Source: Bin16 sp965206315 (GTDB lineage: Bacteria; Chloroflexota; Dehalococcoidia; Lucifugimonadales; Australimonadaceae). From it: a stretch of 64,000 nucleotides of DNA. The notes under the pieces were generated by a model that worked only from the letters and a program-made list of their open reading frames with translations, was not told where the DNA came from and did not search any database. The translations under genes and the position numbers were made by a program. Of this stretch, positions 33,045 through 40,591 are shown piece after piece. Location of the stretch: the NCBI GenBank assembly GCA_965206315.1, contig OZ242210.1, forward strand, positions 124,001 to 188,000. The letters are read 5' to 3'. Numbering within the stretch: position 1 is the stretch's first letter; the number at the start of each line of letters is the position of its first letter.

Positions 33045-35491
33045 ATGCCGCCCTCTCCGAACGCCCGGCGCTGACGGCCGCGCTCCTCGCAGGCGGCTCG
33101 CTGGTGGTGCTTGCGTTGCTGTGGGGCATGGACAGCCCGCTCTCCAGGTTGACCCAGCTGGACCTGCGTTTCCTCGCCCTTCCTCTCACCCTGTGCGGGG
33201 CCTTGCTGGCCCTTGGCAGGCTCACTGTGTGGCTGCGCGGCACGGAGTTGGCCGAGCGCGTCACGTGGCGGCTGCGGGACAGGGACGGAACAACCCGTGT
33301 ACTGCGGATGGCCGATGCGCTCCCCGTTACCCAGCGGCTGCTGATAGACCTCGCCTGGGTGGCGCTGGGGTTGGGAGTGTTGTCGTCCGCATCGGAACTG
33401 CCGGCCGTAGTCTCCGAGCACCCGTGGGTCCCGGACATCGCCAACCTTGGCCGCTACCTGGGTGGTTTCGACTCGCTGGCGACGTGGGGCATCCTGCTTC
33501 TGGCCCCGTTCATCGCCGCTCGAGCGACTGCGGAAGCGCGCCCGAACATAGGCGAGGTCGTCGGCTTCCCCCGGACTCGACTCGCGGTCTTCAGCGCCGC
33601 CTACGTCCTGCTGGCGGGCGATGGCGTTCTCTCCGCCGCGTTTGCGTTGGATGGTTCCTGGGTACTGTTCGGGCTTGGACTCGCATTGGTGTCCTCGCTG
33701 ACCGCTTCGGTCCTGCGGCGCACCCTGGCGCTCGCGGCCCCGGAGCATCCGCAGAGACTCCGCACGGCGCTCCACGTGGCCGAGGCTGCGTGGGTGGTTG
33801 CGCTGCTGGGCGCGATGGCAGCCCTGCCCTACGCGGTGGAGGACGCATTGGCGGGCGTCGGCGACCCGGATGCAGGCCCCCTGAACGCATCCTACCTGGT
33901 GTTCCTGCTCCCATTCGCACTGGTCCTCTACGCGGGAACGCTCCGACCCGCCGTGGCCGGCATCCTTGGAGCTCCCGTGGGACACATCGTGCTGCTGGCC
34001 GTGGTGTTCGTTGTGTTCTCCGGCAGCGGCGTGGTATCGAGGGCGTTTGCGGTCGACATCCCGGGACTGTTTACCGCGCTCGTCGTTGCCTCAGTCCTTT
34101 CGTACGTGGCGATGGTGCTACGCAACGTCCCCAGGATCGAAGTCCCCGAGCGACATGCGCTGCTGACGGCGAACGCATCGCGATCGCTGAGCACACTGGC
34201 TCTCGCCGCTGCCCTGGCCCTCGTTGTTGGGGCCGGACTCGCTCATCTTCCTGTCGCCAACGCCGTCCTGCTGGACCGGGAGGGAACGAGGGAACTCGGT
34301 GAATCGTTCCTGCCTTTCCTGGGAGGGTTCTACGAAGCCCGATACTCCATCGCCTTGTTGTCGTTCACGGCAACCGCGATGCTGCTCCTGCCCCGAGTGC
34401 TGGAAGGACACAGCTTCCTGCGCTACCAACCGCTGCTGTCGGCTGTGAGCTATTTCGCGGTAGGATGTTTCACCTGGCTCACGGCATCCGGCCTGTCCGC
34501 GTTCGGACATGGCTTCACCTTTGGCGGCGCCATCACCGCGGCAGGCATGTTCTCCCTGGCGCTGACCCGGTTGGCACGGTATGCGACCGCTTCTCCCCAT
34601 CCGGCGATGGCCGATATCGCCGGATGGCTCGCGGCATCTCAGATCCGAGGTTTCGTGGCCGGAGCGGCTGTTGCCTTCTACGTGCTGCTGCTGCGACCCG
34701 TGGTCTACGAGGTGCTGTGGTTTGCCCCCCTTTACGAGTACACGGCGCTCCTGGTCCTGCTGCTGGCGGTCCTGATGAACGTCGTCAACAAGCTGCGGCT
34801 TGTCGCCGATGCGCCCGAGAGCGTGGAGCCTGTCTGGACCGACTGGTCTCACCACCGGCAGGCTCTCGAGAGCAAGCCGGACCCGCGGGCCAAGCTGGCA
34901 GACGCGCTACGGCAGCGATTCGTGAACCACGGGGATTGGAAACCGCTATGGGCGTACCTCTTCGGGCTGCTCTACCGCAGCGGAGCATCCCTCGACGCGA
35001 TGGCGGCAGTCTGCCGGTCACTGCGCCACGGCGCCGTCGCGCCTCCCGTGTGGGACATCCTCGGCCGCAGCGGCATCAGATCGAAGAGACTCGCCGCGCT
35101 GGAACACGCTCTGGACACGGCAGGCTGGGCGCTGTCATCTCCTGTGCCTCAACTCGAACGCGTCAGCGAGGAAGACGCACGGAGGGCAGCCGCGTCGTTC
35201 GTAGACAGGGGAACCGACCCAGAAGCACTGGCCGTGGCCCTGACCGTCGCCCAGTGCCAGAGGGGCGATGAGCCTGAAGAAGCCGTTGTCCGCTGGTCCT
35301 CGCTGCTCGACACGCCAAACCCGTTCCTTGAACGGCTCACTCGGCTGCGGGGCAGGTCGAACACCGGGGTTGGAGCCGCACTGGGCCGCTTCAACCTGGT
35401 CAACACCGCAATCGCGTCACTCTTCGAGGACGCAACGAACCAGCCGGTGAATCAACCCGGTCTCAGCACGCGAGACCGCGATCATCCGTAA
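33041..35491 (+). CDS. Large polytopic membrane protein of unknown function
   Basis: 816 residues from GTG 33041, which overlaps the previous stop (GTGA) and has GGAGG upstream; the in-frame ATG at 33014 lies inside the preceding gene. About 15-16 membrane helices fill residues 10-600, and a soluble helical C-terminal region of about 210 residues follows (YLFGLLYRSGASLDAMAAV, then acidic repeats). I recognise no family. Its position between a TgpA-like protein and MoxR-DUF58 suggests a dedicated partner of that system. Confidence 0.75.
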   Translation: MNAALSERPALTAALLAGGSLVVLALLWGMDSPLSRLTQLDLRFLALPLTLCGALLALGRLTVWLRGTELAERVTWRLRDRDGTTRVLRMADALPVTQRLLIDLAWVALGLGVLSSASELPAVVSEHPWVPDIANLGRYLGGFDSLATWGILLLAPFIAARATAEARPNIGEVVGFPRTRLAVFSAAYVLLAGDGVLSAAFALDGSWVLFGLGLALVSSLTASVLRRTLALAAPEHPQRLRTALHVAEAAWVVALLGAMAALPYAVEDALAGVGDPDAGPLNASYLVFLLPFALVLYAGTLRPAVAGILGAPVGHIVLLAVVFVVFSGSGVVSRAFAVDIPGLFTALVVASVLSYVAMVLRNVPRIEVPERHALLTANASRSLSTLALAAALALVVGAGLAHLPVANAVLLDREGTRELGESFLPFLGGFYEARYSIALLSFTATAMLLLPRVLEGHSFLRYQPLLSAVSYFAVGCFTWLTASGLSAFGHGFTFGGAITAAGMFSLALTRLARYATASPHPAMADIAGWLAASQIRGFVAGAAVAFYVLLLRPVVYEVLWFAPLYEYTALLVLLLAVLMNVVNKLRLVADAPESVEPVWTDWSHHRQALESKPDPRAKLADALRQRFVNHGDWKPLWAYLFGLLYRSGASLDAMAAVCRSLRHGAVAPPVWDILGRSGIRSKRLAALEHALDTAGWALSSPVPQLERVSEEDARRAAASFVDRGTDPEALAVALTVAQCQRGDEPEEAVVRWSSLLDTPNPFLERLTRLRGRSNTGVGAALGRFNLVNTAIASLFEDATNQPVNQPGLSTRDRDHP

Positions 35492-35502
35492 GGAGGTTGG
35501 CT

Positions 35503-35553
35503 ATGCTTGTGAGAACGATGCTCATCGACCGTAGGGGCGGTACCCACCCATGA
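35503..35553 (+). CDS. 16-residue leader peptide coupled to MoxR
   Basis: A near-perfect Shine-Dalgarno AAGGAGG (35490-35496) lies seven bases before ATG 35503. The frame encodes MLVRTMLIDRRGGTHP and stops at TGA 35551-35553, which overlaps the MoxR ATG (35550-35552) as ATGA. MoxR itself has no convincing ribosome site, so its translation probably depends on ribosomes finishing this peptide. Confidence 0.5.
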   Translation: MLVRTMLIDRRGGTHP

Positions 35554-36536
35554 ATGAGAAAGAGCTGGAACTGGCCCGTTCTTCCTGCGAACAGATCATC
35601 GACCGTGTCGCCGAGGCCTTCGTTGGCAATCGCCTGCTCTTGAGGAAGCTCCTCGCGGCGGCGTTGGCCAACGGTCACGTGCTGTTCGAGGACTATCCCG
35701 GCCTGGGGAAGACGCTCCTGGCCAAGGTGTTCGCGCGGTCGATCGGCGGAGACACCAAGCGCGTCCAGTTCACGCCCGACCTGCTCCCTTCCGACATCCT
35801 GGGGATGAACGTGTGGCGGCAGAAAGACAGTACCTTCCAGATGATGCCCGGCCCTGTGTTCACCAACGTGCTCCTGGCCGACGAGATCAACCGCGCTCCG
35901 CCCAAGACCCAGTCCGCCCTCCTCGAGGCCATGGAGGAGCGCCAGGTCACCATCGATGGGGCGACCCTGCCTCTCCAGCTCCCCTTCGTGGTCATCGCGA
36001 CCCAGAACCCCATCGAACAGGAGGGCACGTACCCGCTGCCGGAAGCCCAGTTGGACCGTTTCCTGCTCAAGCTTTCCGCCGGATATCCGGCCAACGCGGC
36101 ACTGGAGAACGACATCCTTCTGAGACGCATCCACTGGCAGAAGGATGATCCCACCGCGGACATAGAGCCGGCGGTGGACATGCGCCGCTTCGTAGAGCTG
36201 CAGCGGTTCGTGGAGACGGGCGTCTACACCGACCAGCTGATCGTGGACTACATCACGCAGCTGGTCAGAAGCTCCCGTGAACACGCGCGGGTGGCGATCG
36301 GCGTCAGTCCGAGAGGAGGGCTGGCCCTGCTCAGGGTGTCGCGGGCGATGGCCCTCATCCACGGCCGGGACTTCGTGGTGCCCGACGACGTCAAGATGCT
36401 CGTCCCGGACGTGCTCGCCCATCGCATCATCCTGAACATAGAAGACACGCTGGAGGGCGTTCGCGGCGATCTGGTCGTCGAGGAGATCCTGTCGCGAGTG
36501 CCCATGCCCGGCGAGACGGGACGAACTGCGCCGTAG
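35550..36536 (+). CDS. MoxR-family AAA+ ATPase
   Basis: 328 residues. Walker A is in EDYPGLGKTLLAK (near residue 48); Walker B and the following MoxR signature are LLADEINRAPPKTQSALLEA; the sensor region IATQNPIEQEGTYPLPEAQL and the C-terminal lid are present. MoxR ATPases act as chaperones that assemble or activate partner proteins, often with DUF58/VWA proteins. Its stop overlaps the DUF58 GTG start by one base (TAGTG). Translation appears coupled to the 16-residue leader peptide. Confidence 0.92.
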   Translation: MNEKELELARSSCEQIIDRVAEAFVGNRLLLRKLLAAALANGHVLFEDYPGLGKTLLAKVFARSIGGDTKRVQFTPDLLPSDILGMNVWRQKDSTFQMMPGPVFTNVLLADEINRAPPKTQSALLEAMEERQVTIDGATLPLQLPFVVIATQNPIEQEGTYPLPEAQLDRFLLKLSAGYPANAALENDILLRRIHWQKDDPTADIEPAVDMRRFVELQRFVETGVYTDQLIVDYITQLVRSSREHARVAIGVSPRGGLALLRVSRAMALIHGRDFVVPDDVKMLVPDVLAHRIILNIEDTLEGVRGDLVVEEILSRVPMPGETGRTAP

Positions 36537-37867
36537 TGAAGTACCAGCCGTCGCAACTGAGTTGGGTCGCCATCGCCCTCGTCCTCCTCGTGGTGGGGTT
36601 GGTCCTGGGCAATGTGGTCCTCCTGAGCGGGGCGGTCTTCGTCCTGGTCTCAGCGCTGCTGTCCACCGCCTTGTCCCCGCCCTCCGGCATCGTCGTGACG
36701 AGGAGCCTGGCCAAGGTTGCGTGCTGGGTGGGCGACACCCTGACCGTGGAGCGGCGGCTGACGGCACGCGGCGGCATCGGCGCCGTCTTCGTCCACGACG
36801 AGTTGCCCCCGGAAGCGCGCGTGGTGAGCGGAAGCAACCTGCGCGTGGTGTGGAAATGGCCTGGAAGCCACACCGCGGACATCTCGTACGAGGTGCAGTT
36901 CTCGAAACGCGGGATGTTCACCCTGGATGAGACCGGCTGGGAGTCGCGCGCGCCCTTCGGCGTCGACCAGGGCGCGTCCGGCTCCTGCGGGCCCGCCTAC
37001 CAGGTCTCCGTCGTGCCCCGGATACGCAGCATCACCCGTCTGAACGCTGTCCGTGCCATCGGCAGAAGCGGTCGCTACCTGGGCGATCTGGCGAGGACGG
37101 GGGCTGCCACGGACGATTTCCGGGAGCTTCGACCCTACCAGCCGGGCGACCCCTTCAAGCGGATCAACTGGAAAGCCAGCGCGCGGGGAACCAGGCCGGA
37201 CAATCTCCCGCTAGTCAACGACGTGGAGCCGGAGTCCAAGAAGGGAGTCTGGATCTTCCTGGACATGGCGGACTACATGGACGTGGGTGTGCCGTTGTCC
37301 AATCCCCTGGAGAACACCGTGGAGGCGTCCGGCACGTTGGCCCAGTACTACCTCGCACAGGGGTCCACGCTCGGTGCTTACGCCTACAACAGCTACGACG
37401 GGAGAGGCGAGCTGCTCACACCCGAAGCGGGGAAACGTCAGTTCAACCGCCTCATACGGATGCTGGCCGGCCTGAGGCCGGGGCCGCCCGAAGAGGACCT
37501 GCTCCAGGCGGTGGAGCGATGCAAGAGCTTCCTCTTCCGGCTGCAGCCGCACGTATTCATCATCACGCGGTTGGACGTTCACTACCTCAGGCCCGGCGAG
37601 CCGGCAGGCTCTTTCGACCGCTTCCGGACGGCTGTCACCCGTCTCGTGTCCCTGGAGACGCTCTCCGGCAAGCACCGCCCGGTAAGGGTAGTGCACGTGG
37701 ACCCGCAGGAGTCCTCAGGGACGTCGCAGGGGCTGGGGCTGGCCAGATGGGAAACCCGGTTCGTCGCCGGTGCCCTCCGGGACGCGGGCGCGTCGGTTAT
37801 CGAGTGGGAGCCTGCCCGCGAAGAGTTCACGTCGGTATTGGTGCGGCATGTTGAGGCCTACCGGTAG
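36536..37867 (+). CDS. DUF58 family protein (MoxR partner)
   Basis: 443 residues from GTG 36536. Two N-terminal membrane helices (about 8-45) are followed by a beta-rich region and the DUF58 hallmark RELRPYQPGDPFKRINWKAS near residue 203. The C-terminal half has a VWA-like fold beginning KGVWIFLDMADYMDVG. DUF58 proteins occur with MoxR and transglutaminase-like proteins in many bacteria; the biochemical role is unsettled. Overlaps the next gene by 20 bases. Confidence 0.88.
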   Translation: MKYQPSQLSWVAIALVLLVVGLVLGNVVLLSGAVFVLVSALLSTALSPPSGIVVTRSLAKVACWVGDTLTVERRLTARGGIGAVFVHDELPPEARVVSGSNLRVVWKWPGSHTADISYEVQFSKRGMFTLDETGWESRAPFGVDQGASGSCGPAYQVSVVPRIRSITRLNAVRAIGRSGRYLGDLARTGAATDDFRELRPYQPGDPFKRINWKASARGTRPDNLPLVNDVEPESKKGVWIFLDMADYMDVGVPLSNPLENTVEASGTLAQYYLAQGSTLGAYAYNSYDGRGELLTPEAGKRQFNRLIRMLAGLRPGPPEEDLLQAVERCKSFLFRLQPHVFIITRLDVHYLRPGEPAGSFDRFRTAVTRLVSLETLSGKHRPVRVVHVDPQESSGTSQGLGLARWETRFVAGALRDAGASVIEWEPAREEFTSVLVRHVEAYR

Positions 37868-38579
37868 ACCGGACTGGCGCGGCGGAAGCGCAAGGTTCGT
37901 TGTTGCGGAGTCGCTGGTGCTCTCCGGTCTGCTGCTGCTTGCCGTCTACGTGCTCCGGGACATGGGCTTCGGTCTGCACGTCCAGGCGCCCTCATGGGCA
38001 GAGCGGGCGGACGAGCTGGTCCTCTTCTTCATCCCCTGGCAGCCGGTGCTGGCGGTAGCCGTGGGTCTCGCGCTGTACTGGGGGCTCCAGGCCTTCGGCC
38101 GCGACCGCATCGCCTTCTGGTCCATGGCGCTGGCGGCCGTCCTGCCCCACGCCTTCCCGGCCTGGTCTCACAACCGCATCGGATGGCATGAACTGCTCGA
38201 ATTCCAGGAGGAACTGGTGGGCGACCGCTCCGTCTATTGGGACGCGGCACTCTTCGTCGTATGCCTGGTCGGGCTGGTCGCCCTTCACCGCGTCGTGGGG
38301 ATGAAAGGACTGGAACGCCGGATGCTGTCGCGGGAAGTAGAGCGACTGGACCAGCGCCGGGTGATGCTGCACGAGAGTCTCATGCTCATCGGACTGATCG
38401 TTGCCGGACTGCTGCTGGCCGGCTCGATGGTGTTCGTTGCGGCGGTGTTGACCAGATACGACGGACTGCTGGACGGGTCGTCCCTCGCCATAGCAACGAT
38501 CGGAGGCGGAGCTGCCATCCTGCTCGCCCTGATGCTCCTGCTCTGGTTCCGAGGCCGGCGAGACGCGCCCCGTCCTTGA
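37848..38579 (+). CDS. Small polytopic membrane protein of the MoxR-DUF58 unit
   Basis: 243 residues from ATG 37848, overlapping the end of the DUF58 gene. About six membrane helices are seen (for example VVAESLVLSGLLLLAVYVL and LIGLIVAGLLLAGSMVF). No known motif is found. The basic C-terminus (FRGRRDAPRP) is likely cytoplasmic. It ends the unit just before a hairpin terminator. Confidence 0.7.
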   Translation: MLRPTGRPDWRGGSARFVVAESLVLSGLLLLAVYVLRDMGFGLHVQAPSWAERADELVLFFIPWQPVLAVAVGLALYWGLQAFGRDRIAFWSMALAAVLPHAFPAWSHNRIGWHELLEFQEELVGDRSVYWDAALFVVCLVGLVALHRVVGMKGLERRMLSREVERLDQRRVMLHESLMLIGLIVAGLLLAGSMVFVAAVLTRYDGLLDGSSLAIATIGGGAAILLALMLLLWFRGRRDAPRP

Positions 38580-38600
38580 TAAACTCACCAGTGCACTGCC

Positions 38601-38632
38601 AGCCTTGGCCGGCCTTCTCGACGACCAAGGCT
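38601..38632 (+). terminator. Hairpin terminator candidate of the transglutaminase-MoxR unit
   Basis: AGCCTTGG (38601-38608) pairs with CCAAGGCT (38625-38632) across a 16-base loop, followed by CCTCTT. It lies 22 bases after the stop at 38579. Confidence 0.4.
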
Positions 38633-38851
38633 CCTCTTAAAGTTCACAAAAACTCACACTAATTCGGGGTCGAAGTTACACAACGGTAATACAATTGATG
38701 CTAGAGTGCTGGGTATTGTGGCACTTGAGGCACTCCTGCACCGACAACCCTTCGCACGTACGTCCCCCTCTTCACGCCCGCCCGGTCGTTGCTTCAATGG
38801 CTTCCGTGCCGCATTGCGCTCTTCTACAGAGAGCCAGAGGAGGACAGGAGA

Positions 38852-39673
38852 TTGACCGAACAGACGCCGGGGACCCCCGACTACACGTTGGGCTTCAGCG
38901 AAGAGATACTCGAAGGTCTTCGCCGGGGCACCGCCGAGGCCAACACTGCCTTCTTGTTGCCGCACCTCAGGCCGGGCCTCCGCCTCCTCGATTTCGGCTG
39001 CGGGCCCGGCACCATATCGGTCGGGCTGGCCAAGGCGGTGGAGCCCGGCGAGTTGCACGGCGTCGACATGGAGGAGTCGCAGATCGAACTGGCGAGGGCC
39101 ATCGCCGAGTCGCGCCAGCAGGAGAATGCCTTCTTCCACGTTGGAGACGTGCTCGACCTGCCCTTCGAGGACAACTTCTTCGACGTCGCCCATTGCCGCA
39201 ACGTCCTCGTGCACGTTCCGGACACCGCGACCGCCCTGGCCGAGGTGAAGCGCGTCCTGAAGCCCGGCGGACTCATCGGCTGCCAGGAGATGATCGGGGA
39301 GTCGTCCTTCGCCTACCCGGACTTCGGCGTCACGAGGAAAGCGTGGGACATGTTCGAGGACCTGCTCGCAGCCGACGACGGCCATCCCCAGATGGGGAAG
39401 GAGTTGAAGGGCCACGCCCTGAGAGCGGGGTTCACCAACGTGCGTGCGTCCGCTTCGTGGGAGCTCTACAGCACGCCCGATGACATCGCCTTCATCTACC
39501 GGGTCGTCAACGACTGGTTCCTGTCCTCGGAGGTCACGGACGCGGCCATCAAGTACGGGGCGGCGACCAGGGAGCTGTGCAACAGGATTGCCGACGCCTA
39601 CAGCAGGTGGAAGGACAGCCCCAGCGCGGTGTTCGGCGTGGCCCACGGCGAGGTCCTGGCCGACAAGCCCTAG
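38852..39673 (+). CDS. Class I SAM-dependent methyltransferase
   Basis: 273 residues from TTG 38852. AGGAGGACAGGAG lies immediately before it, and no in-frame ATG near there fits better; the longer frame starting at 38789 lacks a ribosome site. Motif I LLDFGCGPGTISVGL, the acidic GVDMEES, and the DLPFEDNFFDVAHCRNVLVH segment define a UbiE/methyltransf-11-type fold. The target molecule is unknown. A TACAAT at 38690-38695 may be its -10 box. It is convergent with the MarR gene across a perfect hairpin. Confidence 0.83.
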   Translation: MTEQTPGTPDYTLGFSEEILEGLRRGTAEANTAFLLPHLRPGLRLLDFGCGPGTISVGLAKAVEPGELHGVDMEESQIELARAIAESRQQENAFFHVGDVLDLPFEDNFFDVAHCRNVLVHVPDTATALAEVKRVLKPGGLIGCQEMIGESSFAYPDFGVTRKAWDMFEDLLAADDGHPQMGKELKGHALRAGFTNVRASASWELYSTPDDIAFIYRVVNDWFLSSEVTDAAIKYGAATRELCNRIADAYSRWKDSPSAVFGVAHGEVLADKP

Positions 39674-39691
39674 GCAGCGGACCCACCCTCA

Positions 39692-39712
39692 CCCGCGTCT
39701 CTTGAACGCGGG
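39692..39712. terminator. Bidirectional hairpin between convergent methyltransferase and MarR genes
   Basis: CCCGCGT (39692-39698) and ACGCGGG (39706-39712) pair perfectly around a 7-base loop, 18 bases after the methyltransferase stop and five before the MarR stop. Confidence 0.5.
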
Positions 39713-39717
39713 CCGGC

Positions 39718-40209
39718 CTACTTCTCGTACTGCTCCATGAAGGCGGCGTGGTTAGCGACTATCCGGGAGAAGACGGCCACGAAGACCCGGACGGCGTCCT
39801 CGTCGACGCCGGTCATCAGCCTGGCGACGAACGCGTCCAAGCTCCCGAGGGCCCGGAGCGTGAGGTCCTTCCCTTCATCGGAAAGGTGCAGCATGACGAC
39901 GCGCCTGTCCTCCGGCAGGCGCCGCCTGACCAGCAGGCCCCTGTCGACCACTGCGGTGACGATGCGACTGACACGGGACGCGTCGACGGGCAGCATCTGC
40001 GCCAGCTGCGTGGCCGTGATCTCCTCCCCCTGCTCTATCAGGCAGAACCTGAGGAGGTTGAACTCCATCGGAGTCAGGTTATAGGGAGTCAGCTCCCTCG
40101 CGATGCCCCGCTCGACGAAGTTCGCCAGCCCGGCCATCCATCCTCCCAGGGGGGGTGTCGGGCCGGTCGCCTGGGGGTCGGGGGTGCCTTGGGGATCCTG
40201 CTCTGTCAC
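39718..40209 (-). CDS. MarR-family transcriptional regulator
   Basis: 163 residues from GTG 40207-40209. The MarR winged-helix pattern is clear: LTPMEFNLLRFCLIEQG, then the recognition-helix region ATQLAQMLPVDASRVSRIV and the wing RRRLPEDRRVVMLHLSDEG. MarR dimers bind inverted repeats and release on binding small phenolic or lipophilic ligands. It is transcribed away from the giant gene at 40592. A perfect 11-bp inverted repeat 58 bases upstream of its start is the likely operator. Confidence 0.9.
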   Translation of the reverse strand: MTEQDPQGTPDPQATGPTPPLGGWMAGLANFVERGIARELTPYNLTPMEFNLLRFCLIEQGEEITATQLAQMLPVDASRVSRIVTAVVDRGLLVRRRLPEDRRVVMLHLSDEGKDLTLRALGSLDAFVARLMTGVDEDAVRVFVAVFSRIVANHAAFMEQYEK

Positions 40210-40267
40210 GTTTCCATTCTCGCATCAGGCCGGGCAATGGCTCAAGCACCGGCCCACCGCGGCTATT

Positions 40268-40298
40268 GTAATTGTCAATAGTTGCTCTTGACAATTAC
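40268..40298. promoter_or_regulatory. Perfect 11-bp inverted repeat, probable MarR operator
   Basis: GTAATTGTCAA (40268-40278) and TTGACAATTAC (40288-40298) are separated by nine bases. MarR-family sites are typically such AT-rich palindromes. The right arm contains the -35 box of the giant gene's promoter, so binding would block RNA polymerase. Confidence 0.6.
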
Positions 40299-40315
40299 TG
40301 CTATCAACATACAAT
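40288..40315 (+). promoter_or_regulatory. Sigma-70-like promoter of the giant gene
   Basis: TTGACA (40288-40293), a 16-base spacer, and TACAAT (40310-40315): five of six -10 matches and a perfect -35. It reads toward 40592. Confidence 0.6.
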
Positions 40316-40591
40316 GCGTTTTGCAACAGTTGCTTTATGCAGGAGTAGTCTGCAGATGGAGGGCATACCAGTGTGTCCTGGAAGAGGCCCGGCCCTGGAA
40401 GGAGCCGGGCCCCCGATAGCATGGCCCCGGTGCGGCCGACTCTCACCTCGAACCCGCATCCAGGAGCTTCAGCCAACGCACGGTACTCCCCCCGCGTCCG
40501 GTGTTCAACCTGTTCCGCGCACGTCTCTTTATAAGCCACCCGCGTCTAATCCACCCGCGTCCCGATCTCAGGGTAGGGGTGGGCCAGCGAG

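Larger units (their letters stand above)
40210..40591. other. 382-base divergent regulatory region between MarR and the giant gene
   Basis: Holds the 11-bp inverted repeat (40268-40298), a plus-strand promoter (40288-40315) and a GC-rich hairpin: GGCCCGGC at 40386-40393 with GCCGGGCC at 40404-40411. The resulting leader would be about 270 bases. An open frame in the leader (from about 40356) ends overlapping the giant gene's ATG but shows no protein-like features. Confidence 0.6.
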
